This document shows, one piece after another, positions 36,001 to 46,789 of a stretch of 60,000 nucleotides of DNA (the first letter of the stretch is position 1; every line of letters starts with the position of its first letter). The translations under genes and the position numbers were made by a program. The notes beneath the pieces are model-generated. The model saw only the letters and a program-made list of their open reading frames with translations. It had not been told where the DNA came from and ran no database searches. The stretch comes from Liolophura sinensis (lineage: Eukaryota > Mollusca > Polyplacophora > Chitonida > Chitonidae): contig NC_088302.1 in NCBI RefSeq assembly GCF_032854445.1, positions 15,807,338-15,867,337 of the forward strand. The letters are read 5' to 3'.

Positions 36001-39000
36001 CCATTAATATTCGGCATTCCGTCAGCCACAATGATTTACACTCTCCTGACACTATGTTTACTAGAAGCGGCGGAAGGGGATGCTAATGGCCCAACGGTAG
36101 AAGGTTCTGGCAGACCGTTGACGAGTCCAGCCCGCAAGAAAAGAAAAGGACCCCCGTCCAACAAGATCCAAGTAAGACTCTCTCCGGCCAGGACCAGACT
36201 TTCATACTTGTGTATGTGCATCTGATGGTAAAGTTGAATGGAAGTTGTGCACAGGAACATTTTGGTTCCTGGTCTAAAATTTTATAAGTCTGGAGTTGGC
36301 CAGCTGATCTGTTCATGAAACAGTATTCTGTATATTAGCCCAGTTAGCATGTTGGGCAAAAAAAAAAACAGGGGGAACTAAGATATGACATACTAGCAAT
36401 GTTATGAAAGAGTACTGTAAACTGTAAAGGTCTTTGTTTTACAGATAGAGATGATCTGTAATGGCAGTTATACATGTATCTTTATGCACAAACTGATTTT
36501 ACACTGATTAATCACTATGAAGTAAGTAAAATCTGCCTTGAGATTCAAGTTGATACATGTAAGTACATGTGTGCAGAAGTACTTTCCGTTCTGTAACAGT
36601 AAGAGTGGAAAAAGGACCATAAATGTGTTCTTGATTAGTTTTGCTAAATATTCTAAACATTTGTTCCATTTCACATTTGGATTCAAAGAGATTAAGGCTG
36701 AAACTGCTAATAATTAAAAGATAAAAATAATATGACATGAAAAGTGGTTTAAAGTTTATGAATTTAGACAATGGCTTTCAAGGGAGATAACTGAGGCATA
36801 CCATTTTAGGTCCTTGTCACATGTGCCATACATACCCCCTAATTGAAATGCATGTCCCCTTATTGAAATGATTATTGTGTAAGCTATTGTATATATACAA
36901 GTATGCACTTGGTTTTATTGTCAATAAGCAGCGGGGTACAGGTATCAATTATGAGATAAAATTAGTTTGTATTTGATGATTCGTCATCCAGAATCGTTTC
37001 ATAACATTAAAACGTACATATATGTCTGTGAAAAGATGGAAATATGTTACTTCACATTACACAGCTAATGTGTTTAGCCTGTAACCCAAACTATAGCGGG
37101 TATTGTACGAATAAGAATCATACCCAATACTAAGTTTTCAAGTTATGTTAACAAGATGATGTTCATTTGTACCATTTCCTAGCTGTTTTACTGCACATTA
37201 GGGCAATTTTTATGTAACATGGCACTTTTTACAGCAAAGTTGCTGCAAGAAAAAAATGATATTTTGACCCTTTGTGACACTCAGCATAACATAATTCTGG
37301 TCATTTTACATGATCATTTATAGATTATTGTATATACCAATTGGGGTGAAATGTCTTGAATGGCCCTTCATGGCTTAAACTGGTGGCTTAATGTCACAAA
37401 TGCCCATCACTATGCTGTGATAACGTGGTATTGATCAGAATTGATTACAGACATGTATTAAATGTTTTGAAGCTTTAAAGAAGTCCTAAGCTTACTTGTA
37501 TCTGAAAGGAATGTTAGGGTTAATGCTGAGTGGTATGTCCACGGGTTAGTGCAAGACACAAGTGATTAGGGTATCAGGCATCATAAGTATGATGTAGCGC
37601 TACATGTAGTGACCATGTGGCCCTCTGCTACTGCTTCAATATGTAAGAGTCAGCGTTGTGGATTCTTGCTATATTAAAGCATGGACAGTTTCAGCAGAGC
37701 ATGGGAGAATTTCAGTCAGCCTGAAATGGGCTGATTTTGTTGCACATCGACTGCACCTACAGTGTAGACCGTAAATACATCTGAAATCTTTGGTTTCACG
37801 TAGGTCGATGCCTAATATCCTACTCTGTTGTGTTTATGGATGAGGTACTATTTTGGATGCTATGAAAAATGGAGACAAAATTTCATCTTGCCTTATATTC
37901 TGAATTGATTTCTGACTGTTTAACCACTTCTGAAGCTAAGGTCACATAGCTATAATCTGATCTAGTTTATACAAATCTGAATGACATCATTCTTCACATT
38001 ATCTCCTCACCCAGTTTGCCATTTTGTCCAGTTTAGATTCTGAAGGCTGTTTGGAATTCGCCTCATGTGCAGTAAACATGATTAATCTGAAGTAATTATT
38101 TATTTATTTGATTGTTTTTTTACATGTGCTCTCAGGAATATTTCACTTATAAGACGGCGGCCAGCATTACAGTGGAAAAAAAACCTAGCGGGGTCCAGGT
38201 GAAATCCAGGACGCTTAGGTTATTGGCAGATGTTCCAAAGCACAACCAGAGGAAGCCAGCATGAACTGTTAATGTGAACTAGATCAGATACAGTGTGACT
38301 GCTGCTCAAATCTGATATCTCGACTTATTTCTACTGTATATACATACTCATACTTTTTTTTACTTCTCTGGTGTTAGTGGAATTGTTTTACTGATTTGTT
38401 GTAATTTACTATTAATTTATTTCTCTTCCCTCTTTAATGTCTAACCTTTTGTTTCTTTTCTTTTTTTTTTTCTTTTCTTTTCTCTTTAACCAGCTTTGAT
38501 TTTGTCACAGGGGAAACCTGTTTGCCTGTTTCTGTCTAAATGCTGTAGAACTAACAGTAACGCATATCAGACACTTGAGCGTGTAGGCCGGCCCTGGCTG
38601 TGTGCTTGAGTTCAGGCTTGGTTGTGCCTGGCACGACTCTCCACTCTCCCGGGGACTGTCCCATGGCATCGCCCAAAGACATTTTATCTTCCCCAGATAA
38701 GCAGGTAGTGTTTAATCTGCTGAGCAGCTTACTACACTCTCAACTCTGACTCTCTCAAGCTTTTATAATTTGTACTTTTAATTTCATATCATTTCTGAAG
38801 TTTTGAGTCTTTTTCTGCATTTCTTTTTTTTTCTGATTCTGGTGGAATTTTAGCTAATAAGCCAGATACCAGTTTTGAATGCATGTCAACAGGTGAACAG
38901 ATATGCTATAACATTGTTGACTTTAAAGATGAACCAATATTCAGCTCTGACAGGTCTGGTTTTCTGTGACTTGAATCATTTCTCATGGACAAGTAATGCT

Positions 39001-41878
39001 TCAGATGTCATAAAGGTTTACATGATTTCCAAGAAATTTGGTGAAATTTGTTCAGCTGTCAAGGGTAACTGTTTTCTGGGAAATGAACATTTTCGTGTGT
39101 CTACTCTGAAGACCTGTCATATGTACTTGAAACTGCAGTTTGGCTTATTTAATGGCTTTTATATAGTTTTCTGTCTGTTACAACTTGATGGAAAGTTTGT
39201 AAGGTTAATTTGACTCCTGAAAATGTACAGATGCATAAATATTTACCCATACTGCAGAAAATAGCCTTCAGCTGAGAAAGGAACTACAATTTGCTTATTA
39301 CCGGCCCGGATAGCACAGTTGGTAGAGCGCCGCTTCGGGACCGGTAGATCCAGGATCAATCCTTGATCGAGTCACACCTAAGACTTTAAAAGAGGAAGTT
39401 GTCACTTCCTATGCTTGGCGTTCAGCATGAAGGGGATAGTGCAACGACTGTTTGACCCGTATCAGTATAATGGCTCGGGCGGGGCGACTTACTTGCCTTC
39501 GGTAAGTCGTCTCAGTGAAGCAGCACTAAATAAAAGAGCGGTGGTAATCCGTCCTGCAACAAGGAGGCACATTACAAGTACATGCACCCTAAGGATTCCT
39601 TCGTCGTCATATGACTGAAAAATTGTTGAGTACGACGTTAAACCCCAAGCACTCACTGAAAATTTGCTTCTTAATATGTAAACATATATATAACAAGACA
39701 CAACACCACATATCATGATATTCAATTTATGAATAATTATTCCCAAATTGTGTTCGAACAGCTGTTTGAAATTGGTTAATAAATGACTTTCTGAAGATAA
39801 TGGTCAAACAGTTGTCATCAAATAATGATCAATCATTTGAGCCCATATTAATGACCAAAACGTTACCTCATTTTGTATGGTTCTTATACAGCATTAGCTT
39901 TTCTCTGGGTTTGCTGTGGTTTGTTATTCTTTAACATTTTGGGATATGTGTTCAAAAACATTGTGGAAGTCACATCTAGCCTTGACTAATAACTAAATCA
40001 TGACATCTAATAAACAAACTGACTACAGGGACCAGTTGTTCAAAAGTGGATTCAGACTCAACATCAGTAATAACATTACTCTAGACTTACATGTAGGTCT
40101 GAAAATGAAAACAATGCATGAGATGAAAACAATGCATGAGATGAAAACAATGCATGTAATATTCAGATTAATAAAATCTAATTTGAGATTTACCCTAATT
40201 TTTTAATCACATCTGCAACCTATATTTTGCAACATTGTGAGAGAACTATGAAGTGGAGAGAAATAATGTGCACAGTATTACCAAGCTTGCATCTTTAGTG
40301 CCACAAACGAATCATTTCAATTGTCATTTTCGTAATAAATGTACATGCATTCATAAATTTCACTGAAAGACTTGCTTTAGTGGTTGATACGGTTGAAGAT
40401 TTTACAGTTATACACTTTTGAACATCCGGTTGCCAGTTTTAAAATACATTGTAAATATGTTGAGTGCAAACTAATTTGAATGTGAACTACATTTACAAAC
40501 TCATTATTAACACAACCCTGAAAAGAAAAACAAGTATAATTCGATTTTACCAGAAGTATATAAAATAAAAGTGTGCATATCTGTCAATCTGATTAAAAAC
40601 CAGAAACAGTATTTGGAACCATGTAAAGGCAGGAAGGCTTTTGAAATGGGACATTTTCTACACAGGATAGTTACAAGCTACAGTATCTGAAATTATCTTG
40701 TTTTTGCGATTCCTAAGGCTACTAATGCTGTTCACTGTCATATCCCTCATGAAAGCTGATACTCTATTTCGTTTGCCACATGCCAATTCATGCTGACAGT
40801 AATTTGTGTACTTTCATATGTAACTAGCCAGCATGCTGCAGTAACCAAGCTAATATGCGAAATCTGTTGTTTCTGCCATTCTCAGTGTCATGTAAACTGA
40901 CATAATTGGTAGTCAAAGGGAATTTCTAGATTCTCTGGAAAGGGAGTTTCTAGATTCTCAATGTTTGTGGGGCCCATGTGACAGTGCGTGCTTAGTGGCA
41001 TTTGAGGCATGTTTGGACTGCTTTATGGTTATTGAAGACCAGTTCTTCCTTACCCATGTGACGTGCAAAAGTTGGCAGTTTACCATGGAAATCCTGGTTT
41101 CCTACCCTGCCGCTCTCCACCCCCAAACTGACCCTCAGTGTATCAGTGAAAAAAATTACGAGAGTGGCATTTTTAAACAGCAGTCAGAAATATCAAATCA
41201 AATAGTGAGGAGTTGCACACTACTAGTGTTTGTACTTCTGATAGTACATTCTACCGTAACTTTCCATTGTGTCTTTGATGTGAACTGGTGCTGTGGTAGA
41301 AAAGCATGTTATAAAATGATGCCTAGTATAGATGGATTTCTGAGAGCCAGGCCTTTCCATGGTGAAGTATTGAACAGATACTATATGTCTGTGTGTGTTT
41401 CTTGCTGTTCCTCACTTTTCAGGCTAGCCCGAGTCTCCCAGAACTGATTCCGCCTCAACCCAATCCTGTACGGACCAACACTGTTGTGGCAGGGAACCCT
41501 TTTGACGACCAGCCCCCAAGTCTCACACCATTAGTAGGAACCATGCAGCAGACGATGCCACCTAACAAAGCCCCTCACCAGTCTCCGACCGCCCACCCTA
41601 ATGCCGGTAAAGTCTACCCGCCTAACCAGCCCATGGTGTTCAATGCCTCCAACCCTAACGCTCCGCCAATCAACCCTTGTGGGACCTGCCATAAGGAGGT
41701 TCATGAGAATGACCAGGCCATCTTCTGCGAGAGTGGCTGTAACTTCTGGTTCCATCGCATGTGCACTGGCCTGACGGAGATGGCGTACACTATGCTAACA
41801 GCTGAGGTCTACGCCGAGTGGGTCTGTGACAAATGTCTCCTGTCAAAGAACATCCCACTGGTCAAAATGAAGCCATGA
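30071..41878 (+). CDS. PYGO: Pygopus-like PHD-finger co-activator of Wnt/beta-catenin signalling, three exons, 199 aa
   Basis: Exons 30071-30107, 36065-36171 and 41423-41878 (37, 107, 456 nt) splice with phases 1 and 0 to a 199-residue product. Exon 1: MPRERKGPAKFR. Exon 2: Gly/Pro-rich, then the nuclear localisation run ARKKRKGPPSNKIQ. Exon 3: N-terminal homology domain with VVAGNPFDD (about 69-77; the NPF motif is a pygopus hallmark), a Pro/Asn-rich spacer, and a C4HC3 PHD finger (about 133-187: CGTC, CESGC, HRMC, CDKC, with TGLTE). Pygopus PHDs read histone H3K4me and bind BCL9/Legless, linking them to beta-catenin in the nucleus. It is about half the length of the human proteins (about 406-419) because the proline-rich middle is short. 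Exon 1 rests on phase match (G + AA gives Glu) and a GTAATG donor, so it is less certain than exons 2-3. Confidence 0.88.
30711..30981 (+). mobile_element. SINE family 1, full-length copy with TSD, in pygopus intron 1
   Basis: GACCTCCGTGGCTCAGTTGG head with A box, GTGATTTCAAATCC B box, conserved body and AAATAAAATAAATTA tail. TCAAAGTGAA flanks both ends (30701-30710 and 30982-30991). The clearest reference copy in the window. Confidence 0.95.
34174..34234. repeat. 19-bp repeat, 3 copies
   Basis: TTCATCGAAATATT(T/G)TAT in tandem, in pygopus intron 1. Confidence 0.85.
35003..35036 (+). mobile_element. SINE tail fragment
   Basis: GATGTAAAACATAAATCAAA then TAAATAAA. Short and weak. Confidence 0.4.
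35649..35972. repeat. Foldback (long inverted-repeat) element, 324 bp
   Basis: The two arms (roughly 35649-35775 and 35848-35972) are imperfect reverse complements: CAGCTGTCTGTGAAATCAGT, CCAAAATTGCC and CTCTACACAT on the left all recur inverted on the right. The loop is about 70 bp or less. It ends about 90 bp before pygopus exon 2. This is the layout of a non-autonomous foldback/MITE. Confidence 0.88.
36065..36171 (+). CDS. PYGO: Pygopus exon 2: nuclear localisation signal
   Basis: Acceptor TTTACTAG, donor CAA/GTAAGA, 107 nt, phases 1 in and 0 out. It encodes EAAEGDANGPTVEGSG then RPLTSPARKKRKGPPSNKIQ. It corresponds to the exon carrying SPDKKKRK in human PYGO1. Its higher GC stands out from the AT-rich introns. 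Confidence 0.82.
38094..38265 (-). mobile_element. SINE family 1, decayed 3' part
   Basis: TTATTTATTTGATTG, AGGAATATTTCACTTATAAG and CGGCGGCCAGCATTA. Confidence 0.8.
39298..39660 (+). mobile_element. SINE family 2, full-length copy with TSD
   Basis: tRNA-like head (TAGCACAGTTGGTAGAGCG, then GGATCAATCC), body, and tail TTGTTGAGTACGACGTTAAA. AATTTGCTT flanks both sides (39289-39297 and 39661-39669). It lies in pygopus intron 2. Confidence 0.92.
40105..40156. repeat. 18-bp tandem repeat, 3 copies
   Basis: ATGAAAACAATGCATGAG repeated. Confidence 0.9.
41423..41878 (+). CDS. PYGO: Pygopus exon 3: NPF motif, spacer, PHD finger, stop
   Basis: Acceptor CACTTTTCAG precedes GCTAGCCCG. The exon is open for 151 codons and ends KMKP-TGA. 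Eight zinc ligands in C4HC3 order are all present. The finger ends within 15 residues of the C-terminus, as in pygopus proteins. Confidence 0.93.
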   Translation, partial: ASPSLPELIPPQPNPVRTNTVVAGNPFDDQPPSLTPLVGTMQQTMPPNKAPHQSPTAHPNAGKVYPPNQPMVFNASNPNAPPINPCGTCHKEVHENDQAIFCESGCNFWFHRMCTGLTEMAYTMLTAEVYAEWVCDKCLLSKNIPLVKMKP

Positions 41879-44800
41879 CAGCAGGTAGCCAGTCTCTTAA
41901 ATGACTTTTAACACAGACTGACTGGTGATCAAGGTATGTGGCCAGAGTTCTCGGACTGTTCGAAGCATCAGGAAGACGATGACATATGTATTTTGTCTTT
42001 GTGTGCTGTGAAATACCGTACTTCACCTAAAGTTTGGTGAGTCAAAATGAACTTTAGTTGCGCATAAAGGTCTTAAAATGACACCAACACTTAAGTCTGT
42101 CTGATTAGAAATTAATGAAACTGCACAAAAGGCATTTAAGTGACTGTATAGGGTGGATTAATCTATCAGAATTAAACAAAATATGCTACTATAACAAAGC
42201 TAAACTTAAGGTGAAATACAATAAGTGTTTTTTTGTTTTTCTGAGAAATGGATTCTCCTTGTCCAACTGCATTGCTTTGTAGAGTTGTAAAATATCTATG
42301 TCAACATGGCCATTTTGTTTTAAAGTTGCCAAAGTACATCTTTGTATGATCAGGGCCAATTTCACATAGCCAGTTTTGACAAAGTCAAAATTTGAAATAT
42401 GATTTTAGAGCCTAATTTTTAGCCCTGTTAATTAAAATGTGGACCCCTCCCCCTCCATGTTATCCTTAAAAAAATGTGTCAAGATCCATAACCAAAATCC
42501 AAGGATTGGGATCACTTTTGACATAAGTCAGAAGTGTCCATGTGGAATTGGACCCTCAGTCCTATTTTAGCTGGACTAAGGACAGGGCCACAGTCTGTTT
42601 TACCCCTTCAACAGAAATCACCAAGAGGACTTTGTGTTGGCTCTGTTTACTCTTGATTGTAGTTGACAAATTTAGATATATATGATTGTATGTTTTAGTG
42701 TTAATTATCAGAATATATTGGTGTAGAAGTTTAGTCCTATTAGGTGCTGTATGTACATGGAACCATTTCTCAAAACCCAGACACTCAGATTTGTCTCCTC
42801 TGGCCAAACCATGTGATCAGAAAAGGTAGAGAATGTGCAACCAGAATTCTGTGTTAACCAGAATGTACATGTATCTGTCTATGAATACAGTTTGAAGCTC
42901 CCATTAACATCCTTTGAAAGACACCTTAAATAATGAACAATTATAGCAAAAATTCGTGTGAAATCGTCATGATTTATAGTAGGATATCATTATTGATTGG
43001 ACATTTCACATTTTAAACGTGTACATAAGGACAAATTTAAAGTGATCTTTTAACAGGGGTTTGCCTAAACATGGTGAGAAGTGCTGGCTGGCCTTTAAAT
43101 GCAGGCTTTCTTGGGGTACATTTGGATCCCATCAGCAGTAAACCACTAGCAATGCTCTAAGTTGCAACTCTTACAAGATATGTTGTGTTCATGTTTTCTG
43201 GAAAACTATGAACATCAACTCGAATCACTTCTGAGATAAACATAAATTCATCTGATGATCGTCTAATCAGTAAAACACTACTAAGTTCTCTTACAAGAAA
43301 TGTTGCGTTTATGTTTTCACTTCTGAAGTAAACATTAATTCAGCCATTTTTTGTCGTCGTATAATCACTGTTTAATATTTAAGAAGATTCATTCAGATTA
43401 AAGCGTAATGGGCAGCCATTTATAAAATGTACATAACTCTGAGGTGGGATTCAAATAAAAATCCAGAGGAAATACAATTACAGTGTACCTGTGAATATTA
43501 CCACTTTTTATCCGTTTTTGTTTGTTTGTTTTTCATATATATTATTTTTATTTTAGATGACACCGCAAAAAGATTGACTTTTATAGGTTAGTTATAGATT
43601 AATCATGAAAAGTTTTTCAGAATGACAAAATATATCTGTCTCTTTAATTCTAGCCTTAAAAATATATTTATAAAAAGGTTGTGTGAAAACATACTTTTTG
43701 TTTTACTGTAAACGACAAACACTGAAGTCTGCATCTGTTTTTTTTTTCTTTATTAAAAATTTACTCTCAATTTAAGCAGTATTTTTGTAGTGTCCACTGC
43801 AGATTTGCAGTAGCTGCTGTCACACATAATGACCTCAATATCCTGACTGGGTCAGTCATACCAAAGACATTAAAAAGGGTACTTGTTGCCACACTTGGTG
43901 CTCAGCACTGGAAGGTTAAAGCAAGGAAACAGGACTGGTTGGCTCGGTGTCAGTATAATGTGGCCGGGTGGGGTGTCATGTCTAGTGTCTGCAGCACAAT
44001 ACTCTAGTGACGGCAGCACTGTCTCGCTCTGCCACAAGAAGACACGGTATATGTACATGTACACAGACCTAATGAGTCCTCCTTGTCATGTGACTGAAAT
44101 ATTGTTAAGTACAATGTAAAACCCAAGTGTACAGACACACATGTATATTCCATACCCTGGGGCACAGATATGGGTATGGTCACCTGTTGTGGCTTGTCAC
44201 CATGCCAACTGTTCATGAAGTAACAGCAGGTGAAAGTGAAAGCGAAACTGACAGCTCAGATGACATGTTGATCAGACTATCCAGCTTGTTGGTTCTCATT
44301 AGCGGACGTTAGCTGACATCTCTGTGGTATCGCACCCACACTGAGCATTATAAGCTACCTACACATATACACATGGGTACACAGACACAAAGGAAATCTG
44401 CTGTATCAGAATGGCAACACCTGAGTAACAGGTGACCTATATGTAACTGGGCTTCCATATAAACATCTAGTGAACAGGTGCGTGGAAACGTGGTCAGATA
44501 ATCATCCTTCATGGCTTTGCCAGACTCATGCCAAAGGATTTTTATGATATACATGATGGGACATGCATTCCTAATCATGTTCATGTAGACCTACCGTACC
44601 CATACGTATTATTACAAAATCCTTAATTCACCTTTTACTGGTTTACTGTTGTTGCCTTATGTAGAAGAAAGTAGATGGCTATGATGTTAATGACACCTGA
44701 CACCTGTGCCTCACCTCCATGTAAACAAGCACAATATTTGTATTTCATGTTGCACATGTATAAGATCCGTAAGTAGATATTTTTGCCTTATCCGAAATAC

Positions 44801-45840
44801 AGTGTACTGCTATCATGCCAATGACACTTTTCTCTACTGAAGGTTGAAAAGGCTAACAGAAAATCACAGTTTCAGCAGTAACATGAACATGAACATGTCA
44901 TTATTCTAGATCTATTTTTGACTGCCAAAGTGTCATTAAGCGCTAATAATTTAGTCCTACTCTTGCAGAAGTCTTGATGATTATATGCTGTTTGTACTGG
45001 ATAAAAACCAATAAAATGGTAAATATGTTATGTCCTCAGTACATACATTTGTTTTGGTTTGTATAAACCCCAAGATGTTGTAAATTACCTGATTCTGTTC
45101 TCTATTCCTTTACTTGCACATGTATTTTGTATTAGAAATGTCCATTAAATGGGCCACTGCCAGTGGAGCACACGTACTGATGGGTTGTGTGTCAAATCAA
45201 AGCCCATGACCAACCAGAACAGAACGCTCTATTTTTCTTTTTTTGCTGGGAGGTGGGGCGGGGGCATGTTGTAAAACACATATTCATATGACTAGAGCCC
45301 TCAGGTTTTTGTAAATAATTAAATTCATAAAAATAATGTTATTGCATAATATTATCAAACTTAAAACATTAATTATGAATTTCTAATAGTGTGGATTTGA
45401 CATGTATGTGTAACACTCATATATTTTACCTTTATTGCTGTCCATTTGCAAATGTCTTGGATATTTGTAAATCTGTTCTTGTTTCGTGAAAACAGATTTT
45501 ATATACATTTTTACAAGAATTTTTGTGAAAAAATGTGATCATTTTAAAACAGCCCTCTTCCTTGACCCGCACACTTTTTACACTCTGACACCAAAACACT
45601 TCTGCAAAAAGTCTCCCTGTGTACTGCATATTTCCTGATATTTTTGTCCATGTTAACATTCATTGATCATCATCACGTATAATACCAATAATATTAAAGC
45701 TGCCAATCATTCAGTTTGATATTGTCTCATGAGATATCCAATCATGTTTAATTCTGCATAAAGAAGACTCAGCTTGACAAAACTGTAAATGAAATATGAG
45801 TCAAAGCTGCATGCATGGAAGATGATACTTTTCATAGATA
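41879..45840 (+). other. Pygopus 3' UTR and flank
   Basis: No further coding similarity is visible. AATAAA-type candidates lie near 43454 and near 45010, so the 3' UTR could be about 1.6 or 3.1 kb. A SINE-like copy sits at about 43875-44130. RNA evidence would be needed to choose the end. Confidence 0.45.
43875..44130 (+). mobile_element. SINE family 2-related copy (different head)
   Basis: GGTGCTCAGCACTGGAAGGT, CTGGTTGGCTCGGTGTCAGT and a tail GACTGAAATATTGTTAAGTA then CAATGTAAAACCC. The tail is that of family 2; the body differs. Confidence 0.75.
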
Positions 45841-46059
45841 CTTACATAATGTGTTTGTCAGGATATGATTGGAGGTAAAAATTCAAAGATTTGATACGTT
45901 CTAGAAAGGAGGTTGTTTGCCATCTCTTCTGAAAAATTTGTGTCATTGTTAAAGTTTGCATTTCATTTGGGAAATTTTTATACTTGTATTGTGAATAAAA
46001 AGATTTAATGCTACTGTTAGCTTGTATTCCAAAATGTATTTCTATATCACTCTTATGGG

Positions 46060-46770
46060 TTCCCCCTTTTATTGGTTTCCACAGTACCAGTGTTTCCACT
46101 ATACCATGTGTTCCACCATACCAGTGGTTCCACTGTACCATGAGTTTCCACCACGCCAGTGGCACCACTGTATCATGGATTTCCAACATACCAGTGGTGC
46201 CATTGTGCCATGGATTTCTACCACACCAGTGGTGCCATTGTACCATGGGTTTCCACCATACCAGTGGTGCCACTATATCGTATGTTCCACCATACCAGTT
46301 GTCCCACGGTACCATGGGTTTTCACCATACCAGTGGTGCCACGATACCATAGGTTTCCTCCATACCAGTGGTGCCACTGTACCATGGGTTTCATTGGTCC
46401 ACTGCACCGTAGGTTCTGGTTTCCATATCCTGGCTTCCATCCTTCCAGTGGTTCCATTGTATATTTTTTGGTTTCCACTCTGCCAGGGGTCCCACTGTAC
46501 AACACATTCCACCATATCCTGGTTTCCATTATTCCAGTGGTTCCACTGTACCTTGGGTTATACCATACCAGTGGTTCCACTGTACCATAGGTTCCATCAT
46601 ATATTCTGGTTTCCACCAAACCATGGGTTTCACTGCACCATACAATCCACAATATTCCGGTTTCCACCATGGCATTGCATGGCGCCACTGTACCATGGGT
46701 TCCACTGCAACATACAATCCATAACGCCCTGGTTTCAACCATTCCATTGCATGGTTCCACTATACCATGG
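46060..46770. repeat. Minisatellite, 36-bp unit, about 19 diverged copies
   Basis: A unit like GTTTCCACCATACCAGTGGT plus GCCACTGTACCATGGG is repeated. Because 36 is divisible by three, long ORFs appear on both strands (255 codons plus, 180 minus). I read these as repeat artefacts, not genes. Confidence 0.92.
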
Positions 46771-46789
46771 TTTTGTCATATGGTTCTAA

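Noticed and set aside
38616-38704. Possible pygopus cassette exon or alternative start (MASPKDILSSPDKQ)
   Set aside because: Faintly like PYGO1 SPDKK, but as a cassette its 89 nt would shift the frame, and as a start it would drop the NLS. No further support.
40965-41447. 160-codon ORF before pygopus exon 3
   Set aside because: It runs through the polypyrimidine tract and acceptor of exon 3 in another frame; no family likeness.
46022-46789. 255-codon plus-strand ORF and 180-codon minus-strand ORF
   Set aside because: Both are translations of the 36-bp minisatellite; no domain, no splice context.
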